Part shown: piece after piece, positions 33,440 to 45,258 of the stretch
Layout of the letters: each line of letters starts with the position of its first letter
How positions within the stretch are numbered: the first letter of the stretch is position 1
NCBI GenBank assembly: GCA_023974075.1
Contig: JAMFTG010000061.1
Coordinates: 408,501 to 472,500, forward strand
Direction of reading: 5' to 3'
Source: Chaenocephalus aceratus
Taxonomy: Eukaryota; Chordata; Actinopteri; Perciformes; Channichthyidae
Length of the DNA stretch: 64,000 bases
Position numbers and translations under genes: made by a program
Notes under the pieces: generated by a model
The model's database searches: none
What the model saw: only the letters and a program-made list of their open reading frames with translations
What the model was told of the DNA's origin: nothing

Positions 33440-33958
33440 AAAATACGAGGCTCTGAGCCCCATGTATTTTCCTCACAGACGTAAGGTAATCTTCGTCATA
33501 ACTAGCAAACTAAACATCATGTACATGTACTGCACAAATAATCAGAAATAAAAACTCATTACTCGCATACAATGACATCAAAACGCATTTTAATGGCCAA
33601 ATGAACCTTAAAATAGGCATTTCCACCGAGAATAACACGAAGGACAGCCATTGTTGTTGATCACGTGGTCTGGGAGCTGTTGCAGCGTCCATAGCAACCA
33701 CCTTAGCAACCATGAATGTGTACACATTCATGAAGTAATCTTCGTCATAACTAGCAAACTAAACATCATGTACATGTACTGCACAAATAATCAGAAATAA
33801 AAACTCATTACTCGCATAAAATGAGATCAAAACGCATTTATAAGGCCAAATGAACCTTAAAATAGGCATTATGAAGGTCCATGGGACGCCCTGCCCGTAG
33901 AAGCCTGACGGGCAAGGGGTACCCTGTACGTAATATAGCGACGGGGAGGGGCCCTGAC
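33440..33958 (-). repeat. Right arm of a 519-bp inverted repeat
   Basis: Inverted copy of 31039-31557 with few differences. The arms enclose 1.88 kb of AT-rich sequence with no recognised gene, and CA repeats lie directly outside both arms. Confidence 0.9.
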
Positions 33959-33967
33959 CCTGACCCT

Positions 33968-34182
<215 letters not shown>

Positions 34183-34655
34183 CTTGAGTTCCAGAGTGTA
34201 GGAATACTCTGTCACAGTAAAAGTCCTGCATTCAAAATGTTCCTCAAGTGAAAGTAGAAAGTATTCTCATCTAAATATAGTGAAAGACAGTGAAAGTATT
34301 CGTTGTGCAGATTGGTCCATTTCAGAATAATATATATATGTGTTTTATAATGACTGATCATGAAAGTGTTCTCAAAGCCTCTCTCCTACGGATCACATGT
34401 TATCAGTGCAGACAAAACAACAACAACAACAACAACAACAACATGTTAGAGATAGATCCTCCGTGCTCTTTTCTCTGGTTACCTTTGTTTAAAAAAGGCG
34501 ATTGAACAAAGTTATTAAATTAACTACAGCACCATGACTCAGTCAAACAAATAGGGACCGTCCAAATATTCACAAACGGTCTAATACAGGAAGAAGGAAG
34601 CTACTATTAGTACGTATTTACCAAGTACATATCTGACATTAACGATTAAACACAT

Positions 34656-34927
34656 GTGTGCATTCTTTATAAATGCAAACCGAGCCGAGAAGAAGCCGAC
34701 TCCGAGCTGTCCGCCTTCAGGCGAGCTTTTGAGACCTCCCCCGGCTGCGATCGGCTACTCTCGTCTACTCTCGAGGCGCGCCCCAAACAAGCAGGATATC
34801 TGATGAGGATTTCCCAACTGCCTGCCTCAAAGCTGAATCCTTCGGAGTCATACTTTTGGGAACAATAGCAACAAGGACACCACCGCTGGGGTTCGGTTTA
34901 GGCTACATCAGGCTACTTTGGACACCT
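34656..34927 (+). other. Possible 5' non-coding exon/promoter area of the NLR gene
   Basis: A locally GC-rich block lacking the repeat signatures of its neighbours and ending at a possible donor (CTGTAGGTATTTG). It lies 1.4 kb upstream of the NLR start codon. The assignment rests only on position and composition; a 70-codon open frame here has no recognised motif. Confidence 0.2.
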
Positions 34928-35227
34928 GTAGGTATTTGTTGCCATTATCGCTGTGTGCCATTTGTGCGTGTTTAGGTTTAGGTGTGTGCGTAAAGACGAC
35001 ATGTTTCTGTAATGGCGCAGCTGTTAAAACGGTTGATAACGGAGATAAGGGTGGCAACCGTGTTTCAACAGACTTTTCGATCACAAACTATGTTATTTGC
35101 AAAGTATCTCGTAGTAAACTCGATGTTTTTATTATTTGAGGATTTTGCACATAGTTCCTCTTTTTGATCTCGAGGTTAAACATAAAGACGGGATAAACTG
35201 TACCGCGCACTTTGTCCAGACGACACA

Positions 35228-36136
35228 GGGTCATTCCAGAATTGGACATTTCATGTCCCCCATATACAAAAATCTAATAATCCATGCCCAAAATGCTAAA
35301 ACATGCACTTGTTGTGTTACACATACAAAATGTATATAAAGTTGTAGAAAAAGTGGTTTCAAATATTATTTAAGTTATCAAATAGCTCTCGAACATCCCC
35401 TAAAATGGCATGTTTCTCTTGTCCCCGCTTCTTGGTGACTAACTTGCATGTCAAATATAACATTTAAAATAGGGATTTTATTTACTTTTTTTGGTATTAT
35501 TCTATTGATATATGTCTCTCGTAATGGTAAAATCAATTTGTTAAATCATAAACATATTTTAGATAACAGTAATTTTGCACAGAAGGTGTGTCCCTCAACA
35601 TGCGTTGAGGGACACATGTTACCAAAACCTTTTTAGATTGGCACAGGAAGTGACAAAACTGTAAATCAGATGACGCAGTGGAAAGGACATCAGCAAGCCA
35701 TGTGCTAGTGCCATGGGTAGACCACAACTAAGTCCTCTCTTTTATTTTTACAATCTTTTCTGTCTTAAAAGAGTGTGGCACTCCGACCCACTCAACCCTG
35801 TTACTGATATTATCAGAATAAAGCATATTAATTTCAAAGTTATCTTTCTTGCATTAGATATCCAAGTGTGTCCTTGCCTTGAAAGTACATGCTACATCTA
35901 GCAATAATTCCTGAGGTTAAAGCTCAAAATTAGTTGATTTTCAACCCTGTTACTATAATTAGAGTAGCAGGGGTAATTCTTCATTGGAAAATATTAATTT
36001 GATGCCTCGCTGCGCAAATCACTTTTTTTTATGGTTTATTATCTGTTTTTCCTAAATACATAAAAAAAAATAAAATAAAAGGTTCCTTTTTCAAAAATGT
36101 TGGTGTCTAAATTGTCCTCCAATTCTGGAATGACCC
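35228..36136. mobile_element. Possible MITE upstream of the NLR gene
   Basis: The 18-bp ends GGGTCATTCCAGAATTGG and CCAATTCTGGAATGACCC are perfect inverted copies 0.9 kb apart. No target duplication was clear. It contains a 12-bp-arm stem-loop at 35587-35616. Confidence 0.5.
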
Positions 36137-36312
36137 ATAATGTTATTTCAAATGCATTTCCCCTATAATACAAGTGTTATAGCTAATATTTACATGTTAT
36201 ATTGATTATATTAAAATATGTAGTTTTACAAGAAATAATAAAAGTATATTAAAAAAACACGATTGGCTAAAGTTATTTTTTGGCTTCCTGTATTTGTTTT
36301 TCAGCTGCAGAA

Positions 36313-38650
36313 ATGGCAGAGAAGAGAAAAACAAGGGGGAGGTCCATCTCTGATCAGCCAATCAGCAGTGAGCAAAGGTAATGTGCTACCACAGATAGCA
36401 AAGCAGGCCTATGTATTGTAATCACTTCAACTCCTCCACATGTTTGCTTATGTATAATCACAATACTTTATAACATCATACAGTAACGTGGCTGTAGACT
36501 CTGAAACGTGGTTTCAGCTTTAAGGGACTTTATTATTAAATGAACTATAAGAAAAACTGTATGTATGTTCTTCACCAAAACCAAGTCCTCCTGCGTTGAG
36601 CCAGATGTGTGTGTGTCCGGGGAGAGGCTACAGGTGGTCTCACAGTACACACACCTGGAGGTCTTAATTGATTCAAGACTCAATTTTAAGGCTCAGGTGA
36701 AAACCAGGACAGGGTCAAATTCAGTCTGTTCAATTTGAGGTTTACCCGGAACCGCATGTCAACAGAGGCGGCTCTGATGTACATGCACTCTCTCTCATAT
36801 CACATACTGCTTAACACCCACTCTTAAACCGCTGGAATCATTATACAAACAAACACTTAAAATAGTAGATAAGAAGTCAGTTTATTCTCATCGTTGCCCA
36901 ATACTCACAAAATATAACTTGTTGAGCTGGGACATGTAATGAGATATGCAAATGCTTGCCTCATGTACAAAATAATACACGGCCTTCCCTCAGCTCCGCG
37001 CAGACATGTGATCACCAGACGCACACCTGTAACCAGGGCAACAAGAGGAGACTGCGTTGTTCCATTAAGGAAGAGTTCATTCAGCCAATCTTCTTTTTCT
37101 TTTAAAGCTGCACATCAGTGGAACTCAATCCCAGTAAAGATTAGAGAACAAAACACCTGCAGTTTATTTAAATCTAACTTAAGAACATGGTTAGTGGAAA
37201 GTCAGCTCTGTCAACACTGACACAATCTGTACTTTACAACGCTCTGCTTATATGCCTTGACCTGTATCTGTCTGCTTTGTGAATATGTATTTTAGTTTAG
37301 TTTTTATATATGCTTGTATTTTTGTTTAGTTTTTATGTTTTTATATATGCTTGTATTTTAGTTTAGTTTTTATATATGCTTTTATCATAATATAAGTATC
37401 TCTGTTGAATGTTGTTTTACTGATTGTATTTACCTGTTATTTGAAGTGAATTTTTGTTTTTAGGATGACTTTTAACATCTGTCCAGGACTACAGACGAAA
37501 CATAGCCTGTTCGCTAACTCTGGCGCATTTACAGAAATGTCAATTAATGTGCACCGTCCCTGTCAAATAAATATATTAAAAAAATTAAAAAAAGATTATT
37601 TGTGTCGCAGTCTTCAGACCTATTAAGATGTTGCTAATTGTTCTGCCAATGCGAGGGCAGTTCTATGTATGTTCTGCGTGCAACTACCATCGCAGATACA
37701 GTCTTTTAGTACCTTGCAAGCAACTTTCTGAAAGTCTAAAGACATTTCCTAAAAGGGATTATTTGGATAAATTGCCCACATATTGGGAATCTTAAAGCTT
37801 TCTTTCTCGTCTGAAAACATTATTACAACTTCATAAAGTGCGCATTGTGAGTGTTCACCAAATCAAAAATGTTCTGCACGGCAAACCCAACCCCAAAGTG
37901 ACCTACCATCTGGAAAGTGTTACCCCTTGACTGTCACAGGGTCAAATATTGTACCATGAAATTAATTTGGACCCTTGTCCAAAACATAACGAGTTCCTAA
38001 AAAGATTCCTAGTTCAGGGAGAATGTTCCTGCAGACGTAGAGGGCCTGTAGTTATTTATTTTTACACTATTTTGAGTATTTCTTCTCATTAGTTCACAGA
38101 TGAATGAAGATGAGTCCACAGCTCCGAGTATCGCGGCCAGTGATCGATCCAAAGACGAGATGATATACTTTGGTGGAGGGCTCAAACGGTAATCCTACAT
38201 TTTGTTGAACATTCATAAAAACATTTACATTCAGCAATGTGTACAACAAGTTCAAGATGTTCTCTTTCTCTTTAGTTCACTGTCGAGCGAGTCAGCCGCT
38301 CCAAGTGATGCTTTGAGTTATCGATCCATAGACCAGCCGTTACACTTTGATGGGATAAAAAGGTAATTCAAATATTGTGCAATATCAATTAAAATGGCTG
38401 ACAGGTGACTTACAGTCAGCTAGCCTCTGTAAGTTATGTCTGTTCAGTTTGACTTCATCTGATCACACCATGTCTTTTTGTTTAATTGGTCACTGCACGA
38501 GTGCTGCATTCAAATTATGCTTTTGTTTTGATTCTGAACACATCCTCGACGTATCTGATCCTACACGTTCACCCTACAGCGAGCTAACCGAGGAGCCAGT
38601 TAGAAAGAAACCTAAAAAAGATCTTGAACCACAGAGAGAAGCTGACCCTG
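36313..38650 (+). CDS. N-terminal short exons of the NLR (four exons)
   Basis: Exons 36313-36377, 38093-38188, 38276-38362 and 38580-38650. The first three end in phase 2, and exons 2 and 3 share a start (SSQ/SSLS) and a pattern of Ser/Asp-rich peptide ending FGGGLKR or FDGIKS. This looks like a repeated exon unit, as seen before FISNA in fish NLRs. The fourth exon is Lys/Glu-rich. Modular phase-2 exons allow skipping without frame loss. Confidence 0.7.
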
Positions 38651-41196
38651 GTAAGTTTGAATACTTATGTATGAAAAAATACTATGAAGGGTATCGCAAC
38701 TAATCACAAATAGGATTTTGGCTTCCTGGAACACAATCCCCTGCCTGCGGGACTAATAAAGGGATTCTGAATATAATACTTTGGTTTACTCGGAGACAGC
38801 TGCATATCAAGTTAAACAAACAAGTTAAATGTATGAAATAAATCAAGATCCTAGCCCAGGGGTGGCCAACCAGTCAGAGGTTAAGAGCCACATGTTTTCT
38901 CTGTTACTGCAAAGAGCCACATCAGACACACAGTCACTGATACCGCTTGTTTCAGTTTTTTGTTTTCTGGAGACAAGATTTCAACCACGTCACTGATGCG
39001 TTTTTGTGGCATTGGGATATATATTCTTTAATCCTCTGGAGCAGAGAGGAGCTGTGGATTATTGTTATTGATTAATGTATCAGGGTTTCTTAGGGTCAAA
39101 AACACTAAACCCACAACTTAAAATGAAAGCGTTTAGTTTATTTAATAAAAGAGCACATGTTCAATGTGAAAAGTGACAGTAGAGATAGATTATTTGCAAT
39201 TTAGTGCTACATATATATTTAAAAAACAAAAATAATATATATTTATTTTTTTAAACACCTTGAATTTCAGGCGGGGCTCCGTTGGCGGGGCGCAGCGCCC
39301 TCCAAGACAATGGTAGGGGAAACACTGGATAGTGTTTAATCAACGATAGGTTTCCCCCCTCAAAGGTGATTGGTTCACTGCATCGCAGGTATTATTGTGA
39401 TTGGCTCTTGGGCCACATCAAAATTAGACGCGCTGTCATCCTCTCATACTGACACCTGACACCACACATACACACCGGGAGCCGGGACGAAAGTAACACG
39501 GGACGAAAGTAACGGAGCGATTTTATCCGAGCCCAAACAACTTTGACCGGCCAAATGACGTCAGAATGATCAGCACTCAGTACTGAACAGAGCTACTAAA
39601 TATCAGGTTTAACTGTCAGGAGTAGCTAGTGTTGTCACGGTACCAACATTTTGGTACCGATACCAAGTCAAGAATTGCGATTCCGATTTCGATACTTTTC
39701 TTAAAAAAAGGGAAACGGTTTTAAATGTAATTATTGTGCTTTATTTCACACCAGAACCAGAACACAAACTTTTAAACAATGAGAACAATAAATAAAATAA
39801 ATGACAAGAATTCGTATTAAATCAAATTAATACATGTCTCACAGACAGGCCTCGTGGTGTCCGTAGGCTTGCCCTCACTGTCAGAGATATCGCTCAAATA
39901 CTTCCACATTTAGCTTCTGGCGTCTTTTCTGTCAACAAGCCGAGGCGCAGCGGCAGTTGCACTCCCACTTGCAGCCATGCTTCTCGTTTTCTCACATGCT
40001 CTGGCAGCTAGCGCGTGCACGAGAGAGGGGAGGGACTTAGAGCGTGCTTGAGAGGGCGGGACTGCAGGCACGGCTGCAGTGCAGGGAGTGGAAGCAGAGC
40101 GCTGAACACACACGGCTCTTATTAAAACGGCGCTTTCTCACCGGAGTACTTTCCCCCGTCATTCTTAAAGTACCGATACTAATGAAACGGAGGAATCGTA
40201 ACGTTTTTAACGGCAGAGTATCGCGGTATACCTTTCAAGTATCGGTACACCGTGCAACACTAGTCAGTAGGGGTGTAACGGTACACGTACCCGTACCGAA
40301 ATTATTCTGTACGGGCCCTTCGGTTCGGTACAGGTGTGTACCGAACGAATATAACGTTAAACGTAAACAATTGAGAACGTGAACAACTTTTTGGAAGTAA
40401 TCTCAGGTGCTGCGTCGCAGCATTCAGAGTAATTTGCTATCATTGTGTTCAACGCGTCATAGAGCGAGCAAGTCATTTCATTGGACGAGCTGGTCAGAGG
40501 GATGCGTTCAAATGTAGTCAGTAATTTAAGGAACTGTCGAATTAATGGCGAACGCAGATAAAGTTGAGCTCGAAAATCCTCCAGCATCATTGAAGTCTCC
40601 GGTTTGGGAACATTTTGGTTTTGCAGTTACGAACAAGGATGACGGACAAAGACAGGTGGACCGAACCAAAGCTGTTTGTCGACATTGTTCGACTAACATT
40701 GGTTACGCGGCTGGCAATACATCAAACGTGCACACTCATTTGAAAAGGCATCACCCGAACGTGAATATCACCGGTACCAAAAGAAAAAAGGCAGAAGTGC
40801 AAACTCCCGCTAGCATGTAGCCTCCACCACTCGCAAAAAGTTTAGACCGAGCCAAAGCTATTACAAACGCCAAATATCCTTATGTTGCCATGGTAGCAAA
40901 GCGCTACCTGGCTGTGTCTGCTACCTCTGTCCCGAGAGAGGGTTTTCTCCACAGCAGGAGACATGCTAGTGCCAGCTGATCTGCCCTTTCGGCAAGCAAT
41001 GTGGACAAGTTCATCTTTCTTTAAAAAAACATGAAAATACAATGACAAGCAAGTCCTGATGTCAAACTGGCTGCTTAGGTACTAGTACAGTTCAAATACA
41101 GATTATTTCAGTTCATCGAAAAGCTGCACCTTAATGTTTATTTTATTATATTTTGTATTTATTTGAGTGAATACATTATTCACAGTTTAATAATAA

Positions 41197-41242
<46 letters not shown>

Positions 41243-44200
41243 TTGTTTTGTGACAAAAATTCTGCTGTACCAAAAACGTACCGAACCGAGACCAAAAAAC
41301 CGAGGTACGTACCGAACCGAAATGTTTGTGAACCGTTACACCCCTACTAGTCAGGAGTCAGTGTCTCTCCCCAAACTCTCACACATAAAATTCAATATGA
41401 ACTGAAGAGCCGCATGAAACTAGGCAAAGAGCCGCATGCGGCTCGAGAGCCGCGGGTTGGCCACCCCTGTGCTAGCGCAATGTGAAACTGAAAGCAGTGC
41501 TCTGTATATATATATAAATGTGAAAGTGCAATTAAAATATTCTGTCACTAAAATCAATGAATAATCCTGACAGTTACTGGTAATCTCAATATTGGTCAAA
41601 AACAATTGTTGTTAGCATTTTGGCCGTAACCGTGCAGCCCTACTTAGATTAATATGTCAACATCAGTACTGGAATTTCACATTTATCTTATGTTACAGGG
41701 GGCAGCCATCTTTTAAAAATACAGACTAAGCATAGAAATGAAATGCTGAAGAAATTTGCGAAGACATCTGAAGGTAACGGCGACCAAGAGAGCTCCCTGG
41801 ACAGCATCTACACAGAGCTCATCATCAGCACCGGAGAGAGTGAAGGGCCACATGAAGAACATTCGTTCAGACGACAAAGACAACCGTCTTCTGTAAATAC
41901 GGTCCATCTCGATGACATCTTTAGACATGTTCTTCCCCAAGACACGACCTGCAGAATAGTGCTGACGAAGGGCGTCGCAGGGATTGGAAAATCGTTCTCT
42001 GTGCAGAAGTTCATTCTTGACTGGGCCGAGGGAAAAGCAAACCAGGACTTTCAGTTTGTTTTCAGTCTTGCTTTCCGAGAGCTGAATTTGATTAGAGGTA
42101 ACGAAAGCTTGCTCAAGCTTCTGACTGATATTCACCCCGCACTTCGACATTGGAAAGAGTCAGACGTTTTACACAAAGCCAAGGTTTTAGTGATCCTGGA
42201 TGGCCTGGATGAAAGCAGAATGAAACTGGACTTTGAGAACAAGCCGGTTAAATCGGTCACTGAAGAAACATCTGTTGGTAATCTCCTAGCAAGCCTCATT
42301 CGGGGAAACCTCCTTCCCAAAGCGAACCTCTGGATAACATCCCGTCCAGCAGCAGCCAATCAGATCCCTGCAAAGTATGTCAGTATGGTGACGGAGATAC
42401 GAGGTTTCAATGACTCGCAGAAAGAAGAATACTTCAGGAGGAGATTTAGAGATGACGTGAACCTTCCTGAAAAGATAATTTCGCACATCCGCTCTTCGCA
42501 GACTCTCGACATCATGTGCCAGATCCCCATCTTCTGCTGGATTTCTGGCATATTATTCAAGGAGATCTTTGCGGGAGACGAGAAAGCAGACACTCCGCAA
42601 ACCCTGACAGAGATGATGGCGCACTACCTGCTTGCCCAAACAAAACGCAGCAGCAGAAAGTATGACAAGAAGACAGAGAGAAACAAAGAGAGACTTCTGA
42701 AGACACAGAAGGAATTTCTTCTGAAACTCGGCAAACTTGCATTCGTTCAGCTGCAGAATAACAACATCATCTTCTATGACGAAGACCTTAAAGACTGTGG
42801 CATTGACCTACAAGAGGCGACCATCTACTCGGGATTTTGCTCCACGGTTCTTCGGAAAGAATATGTCCTTTCCCAGAAAAAGGTCTTCTTCTTTGTGCAC
42901 CTGACCATTCAGGAGTTCTTCGCAGCCCTTTTTGTTTATGAATGTTTCATAAGCAAGAATACAAAAGAGCTGGGAAACTTCCTCGACTTGAAGGACCAAG
43001 AACATACCTTATACGATCTTATGAAGATGACAGTTGACAAAGTATTGGAGGAGCAGAACGGCCACCTGGACTTCTTCCTGAGATTCCTCCTTGGCCTTCT
43101 GGTAGAACCAAACCGCAGAGTCCTCGAGGGTCTCCTGACATCGCCAGACCCGAGCCAAGATACCGACAAGAAGATCTTGACGCATCTTAAAGCCCCCCGA
43201 AGAAAGGCCCTTTCTCCGGAGAGTTGCATCAACCTCTTCCAGAGCATGGTCGAGATGAGAGACAATAAAGTCAAAGATGAGATTCAGGAATATCTCAAGA
43301 AGTCCGATCGTTCAAAAGCAGAGCTGACTCCTCTGCACTGCTCTGCGCTGGCCTACATGCTGCAGGTATCAAAAGACCGGCTGGATTTGTTAGAATTGAA
43401 ACGCTTCAACACATCGGACGAAGGCAGGAGGAGGCTGATACCAGCAGTGAGGATCAGCAGGAAGGCCATGTAAGTTTATCTCCTTTTTTTTACGTATTCC
43501 TTCACAAAGTAGCAACTTTTCTTGCATTATTGAAACCCTTTTGTCCACCGCTAGCCTCGCAGACTGCAAAGTGACTGAAGAATGGGTGAAACATCTCTCC
43601 TTTGGTCTGAAGTTCCCCTACTCGCCTCTAAGAGATCTGGATCTGAGCACCAATGACCTGAAAGACTCAGGAGTGAAGCTGCTCTGTGACGGACTGTCCA
43701 ATGCAGGCTGCAGACTCGAAAGGCTGAGGTATTTCCTGGAAGTTTACAAAGAAATGTGCTCGAATGTTTCCTTCTGTCTAAAGGACGATTCATACCTTCT
43801 GCGTCCGTTTGTCTGCAAGGGACCGATGGCGTCCTTGTCCTTAGCTATGGTCATTATCGAGTGTTAACCTCTGAAATGTCCAAATTGACCAATCAGAATC
43901 GAGTATTCAACTAAGCCGTGGAATAAATGCATGTTAAGCCAGACGGAGGAAAACCCTTGGCAGTATAATGAATAGAACCCTGTTCCCGTTAGATTTGACT
44001 TCAGGACTAATAGCAAGGAATGTGAACCGACCAGTATCAAACCTGCATGCTAACAAACCAAACCCTGTGTGTTCTCAGTTTGTCAGGTTGTCAGGTCACA
44101 GAGAAAGGCTGCACTGATCTGGCTTCGGCTCTGAAGTCCAACCCCTCCCATCTCCTAGAGCTGGATCTTAGCTACAACAGTCTGGGAGACTCTGGGGAGA

Positions 44201-45154
44201 AGCTGATGTCTGAGCTGAAGGAAAATACACAATACAAGCTCAGCAGACTCCAGTAAGAGAACCAGATATCTTTTCTACTGAAATGAGAGAGGCACAATGG
44301 TGGCATACCTTTACAAATCAACAATAGTGAGATGTATTGAAAACGACTCAAGGTTACCCTAAATTCAAGTAAAACTAAGCAACAAGGTGTCAGTTAATGG
44401 TTGTTCTGTGTCTGAAAGATTGAACCCAAATGTTTCTTTACAGGCTTGAACACGGTGGAAGTCACCGGATGATAGATGGACTAAAGAAATGTAAGTATTT
44501 GTGAAAAACCTGGATATCTGCTTATTGTCCTGATCGCGGTGATATATTGCAAATAGTCCTGAAGGTAAGGTGCTTATTCTGCAATCTACACTACCAAAGT
44601 AAAGTGTTTTCTTACCTTCAGATGCCTGTGAGCTCACGCTGGACCCCAACACAGTCCACAAGAACCTCCTTCTCTCTGAAGGGAACAGAAAGGTGACCTG
44701 GGTTGAAGTCGAGCAGCCGCATCCCGATCACGAGGAAAGGTTTGTTACCTGCCAACAGGTGTTGTGTGAACAGGCTCTCGACGGGCGCTCCTACTGGGAG
44801 ATGGAGGTGCTGGAGCCCTTCAAGGTTGGGTTAACGTACAAATCCATTGGCAGGGAAGGGCATGATGGCAAACTGGAAAGCAACGACAAGTCCTGGTGTC
44901 TGTTTTGCTCCAACGATGGTTGTTTTGTTACGGGCGATGGAGAGAAAGTCAGTGTGACTCCACATTGTTCACGCTCCAGTCGGGTGGGGGTGTATCTGGA
45001 TTGGCCGGCCGGCAATCTGTCTTTCTACAGGGTTTCCTCCGACATTCGGACCCGCCTCCATACCTTTAAAACAACGTTCAACGCGCCGCTCTATCCCGCA
45101 GTTGGACTTCACACTGTCCCCAAGAACTCACAGTCTTTTGCCTTGTTTTGCTAA
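36313..45154 (+). CDS. NLRC3-like NACHT-LRR-B30.2 receptor (9 coding exons, 1005 aa)
   Basis: Exons 36313-36377, 38093-38188, 38276-38362, 38580-38650, 41699-43469, 43555-43728, 44079-44252, 44444-44490 and 44622-45154 join in phase at GT-AG borders, for 3018 nt with no stop. Order: short charged N-terminal exons (residues 1-106), FISNA region (about 107-185), NACHT with Walker A GVAGIGKS (198-205) and Walker B VLVILDGLDE (269-278), winged-helix-like region, two 58-residue LRR exons (697-812), linker, and PRY-SPRY/B30.2 (about 829-1005). This is the fish-expanded NLR family (NLR-C, often named NLRC3- or NLRP12-like), a cytosolic innate sensor or regulator that hydrolyses ATP and oligomerises. 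Two LRR exons is few for the family. The first ATG follows an acceptor-like TTTTTCAG, so an upstream non-coding exon is likely. There is no PYD or CARD. Confidence 0.85.
36540..37250 (+). pseudogene. LINE reverse-transcriptase C-terminal remnant in NLR intron 1
   Basis: Translated fragments are typical of a non-LTR retrotransposon ORF2 end: FFTKTKSS, SGERLQVVSQYTHL-like and LIDSRLNFKAQ, then NACLMYKIIHGL and a KAAHQWNSIPVKIRE motif with FKSNLRTWL. Frameshifts break it. It is sense-oriented to the NLR gene. Confidence 0.65.
39623..40262. mobile_element. Nested hAT-type MITE A
   Basis: Ends TAG(CTAG)TGTTGTCACGG and CCGTGCAACACTA. The target duplication GTCAGGAG is seen at 39615-39622 and again at 41350-41357, displaced by element B, which inserted next to A's right end. 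Confidence 0.7.
40268..41346 (+). mobile_element. Nested hAT element B with BED-finger remnant
   Basis: Terminal repeats TAGGGGTGTAACGG and CCGTTACACCCCTA are flanked by perfect 8-bp duplications CTAGTCAG (40260-40267 and 41347-41354). Inside, 40545-40820 keeps a BED zinc-finger frame and 40900-41030 a damaged C-terminal hAT dimerisation piece. The central transposase is deleted. Confidence 0.85.
40545..40820 (+). pseudogene. BED-type zinc finger of a deleted hAT transposase
   Basis: A 91-codon frame with SPVWEHFGF, the CRHC pair and a THLKRHH tail, the C-x2-C...H-x4-H pattern of a ZBED-like DNA-binding domain. It ends abruptly, and only scraps of the C-terminal AVSATSVP region follow. It belongs to element B and is not a host gene. 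Confidence 0.75.
41699..43469 (+). CDS. FISNA-NACHT exon of the NLR
   Basis: One 1771-bp exon after TGTTACAG. FISNA signature: LKIQTKHRNEMLKKFAKTSE and TELIISTGES. NACHT: GVAGIGKSFSVQKFILDWAEG (Walker A within), FQFVFSLAFRELN, VLVILDGLDESR, ITSRPAA (sensor 1-like), then GFNDSQKEEYFRRRF and MCQIPIFCWI typical of the winged-helix region. It ends at a GTAAGT donor, phase 2. Confidence 0.9.
43555..44252 (+). CDS. Two leucine-rich-repeat exons of the NLR
   Basis: Exons 43555-43728 and 44079-44252, each exactly 174 bp (58 residues) with phase 2 borders. Both carry an LxLxxN-type core (RDLDLSTNDLKDSGVKLL and LELDLSYNSLGDSGEKLM), the ribonuclease-inhibitor-like repeat of fish NLRs. The 350-bp intron between them shows no further LRR exon. 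Confidence 0.85.
44622..45154 (+). CDS. PRY-SPRY (B30.2) exon of the NLR
   Basis: Begins after TACCTTCAG. PRY: CELTLDPNTVHKNLLLSEGN. SPRY: GRSYWEMEVL, VGLTYKSIGREG, NDKSWCLF, RVGVYLDWPAGNLSFYRV and LYPAVGL, in canonical order. It ends SQSFALFC with TAA/TAATGG context. B30.2 is a protein-interaction domain shared with fish TRIMs and is often variable between paralogues. Confidence 0.9.
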
Positions 45155-45258
45155 TGGCATGTGGGAGGTGGAATAGAGAGAGTAGGTTCGAGTCCCACTG
45201 CAGTCAGCATGTCGTTGTGTCCCTGGGAAAGACACTTCACCCCAAATTGCTCCTGTAG
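45155..45258 (+). mobile_element. SINE head in the NLR 3' UTR
   Basis: A GGTTCGAGTCCCACTGCA box B-like stretch, then GTGTCCCTGGGAAAGACACT-type wording shared with the SINE at 2550. It begins immediately after the NLR stop codon and is cut by the element at 45259. Confidence 0.6.

Larger units (their letters stand above)
38857..41469. mobile_element. Outer hAT-type element in NLR intron
   Basis: Terminal inverted repeats CAGGGGTGGCCAACC and GGTTGGCCACCCCTG. The flanks TCCTAGCC and TGCTAGCG agree at 6 of 8 positions, an aged 8-bp target duplication. About 2.6 kb including two later insertions. No transposase frame of its own was recognised. Confidence 0.8.

Noticed and set aside
40545..40820. 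Host ZBED-type gene
   Set aside because: It lies within a hAT element with perfect target duplications; the transposase body is deleted and the frame stops after the finger.
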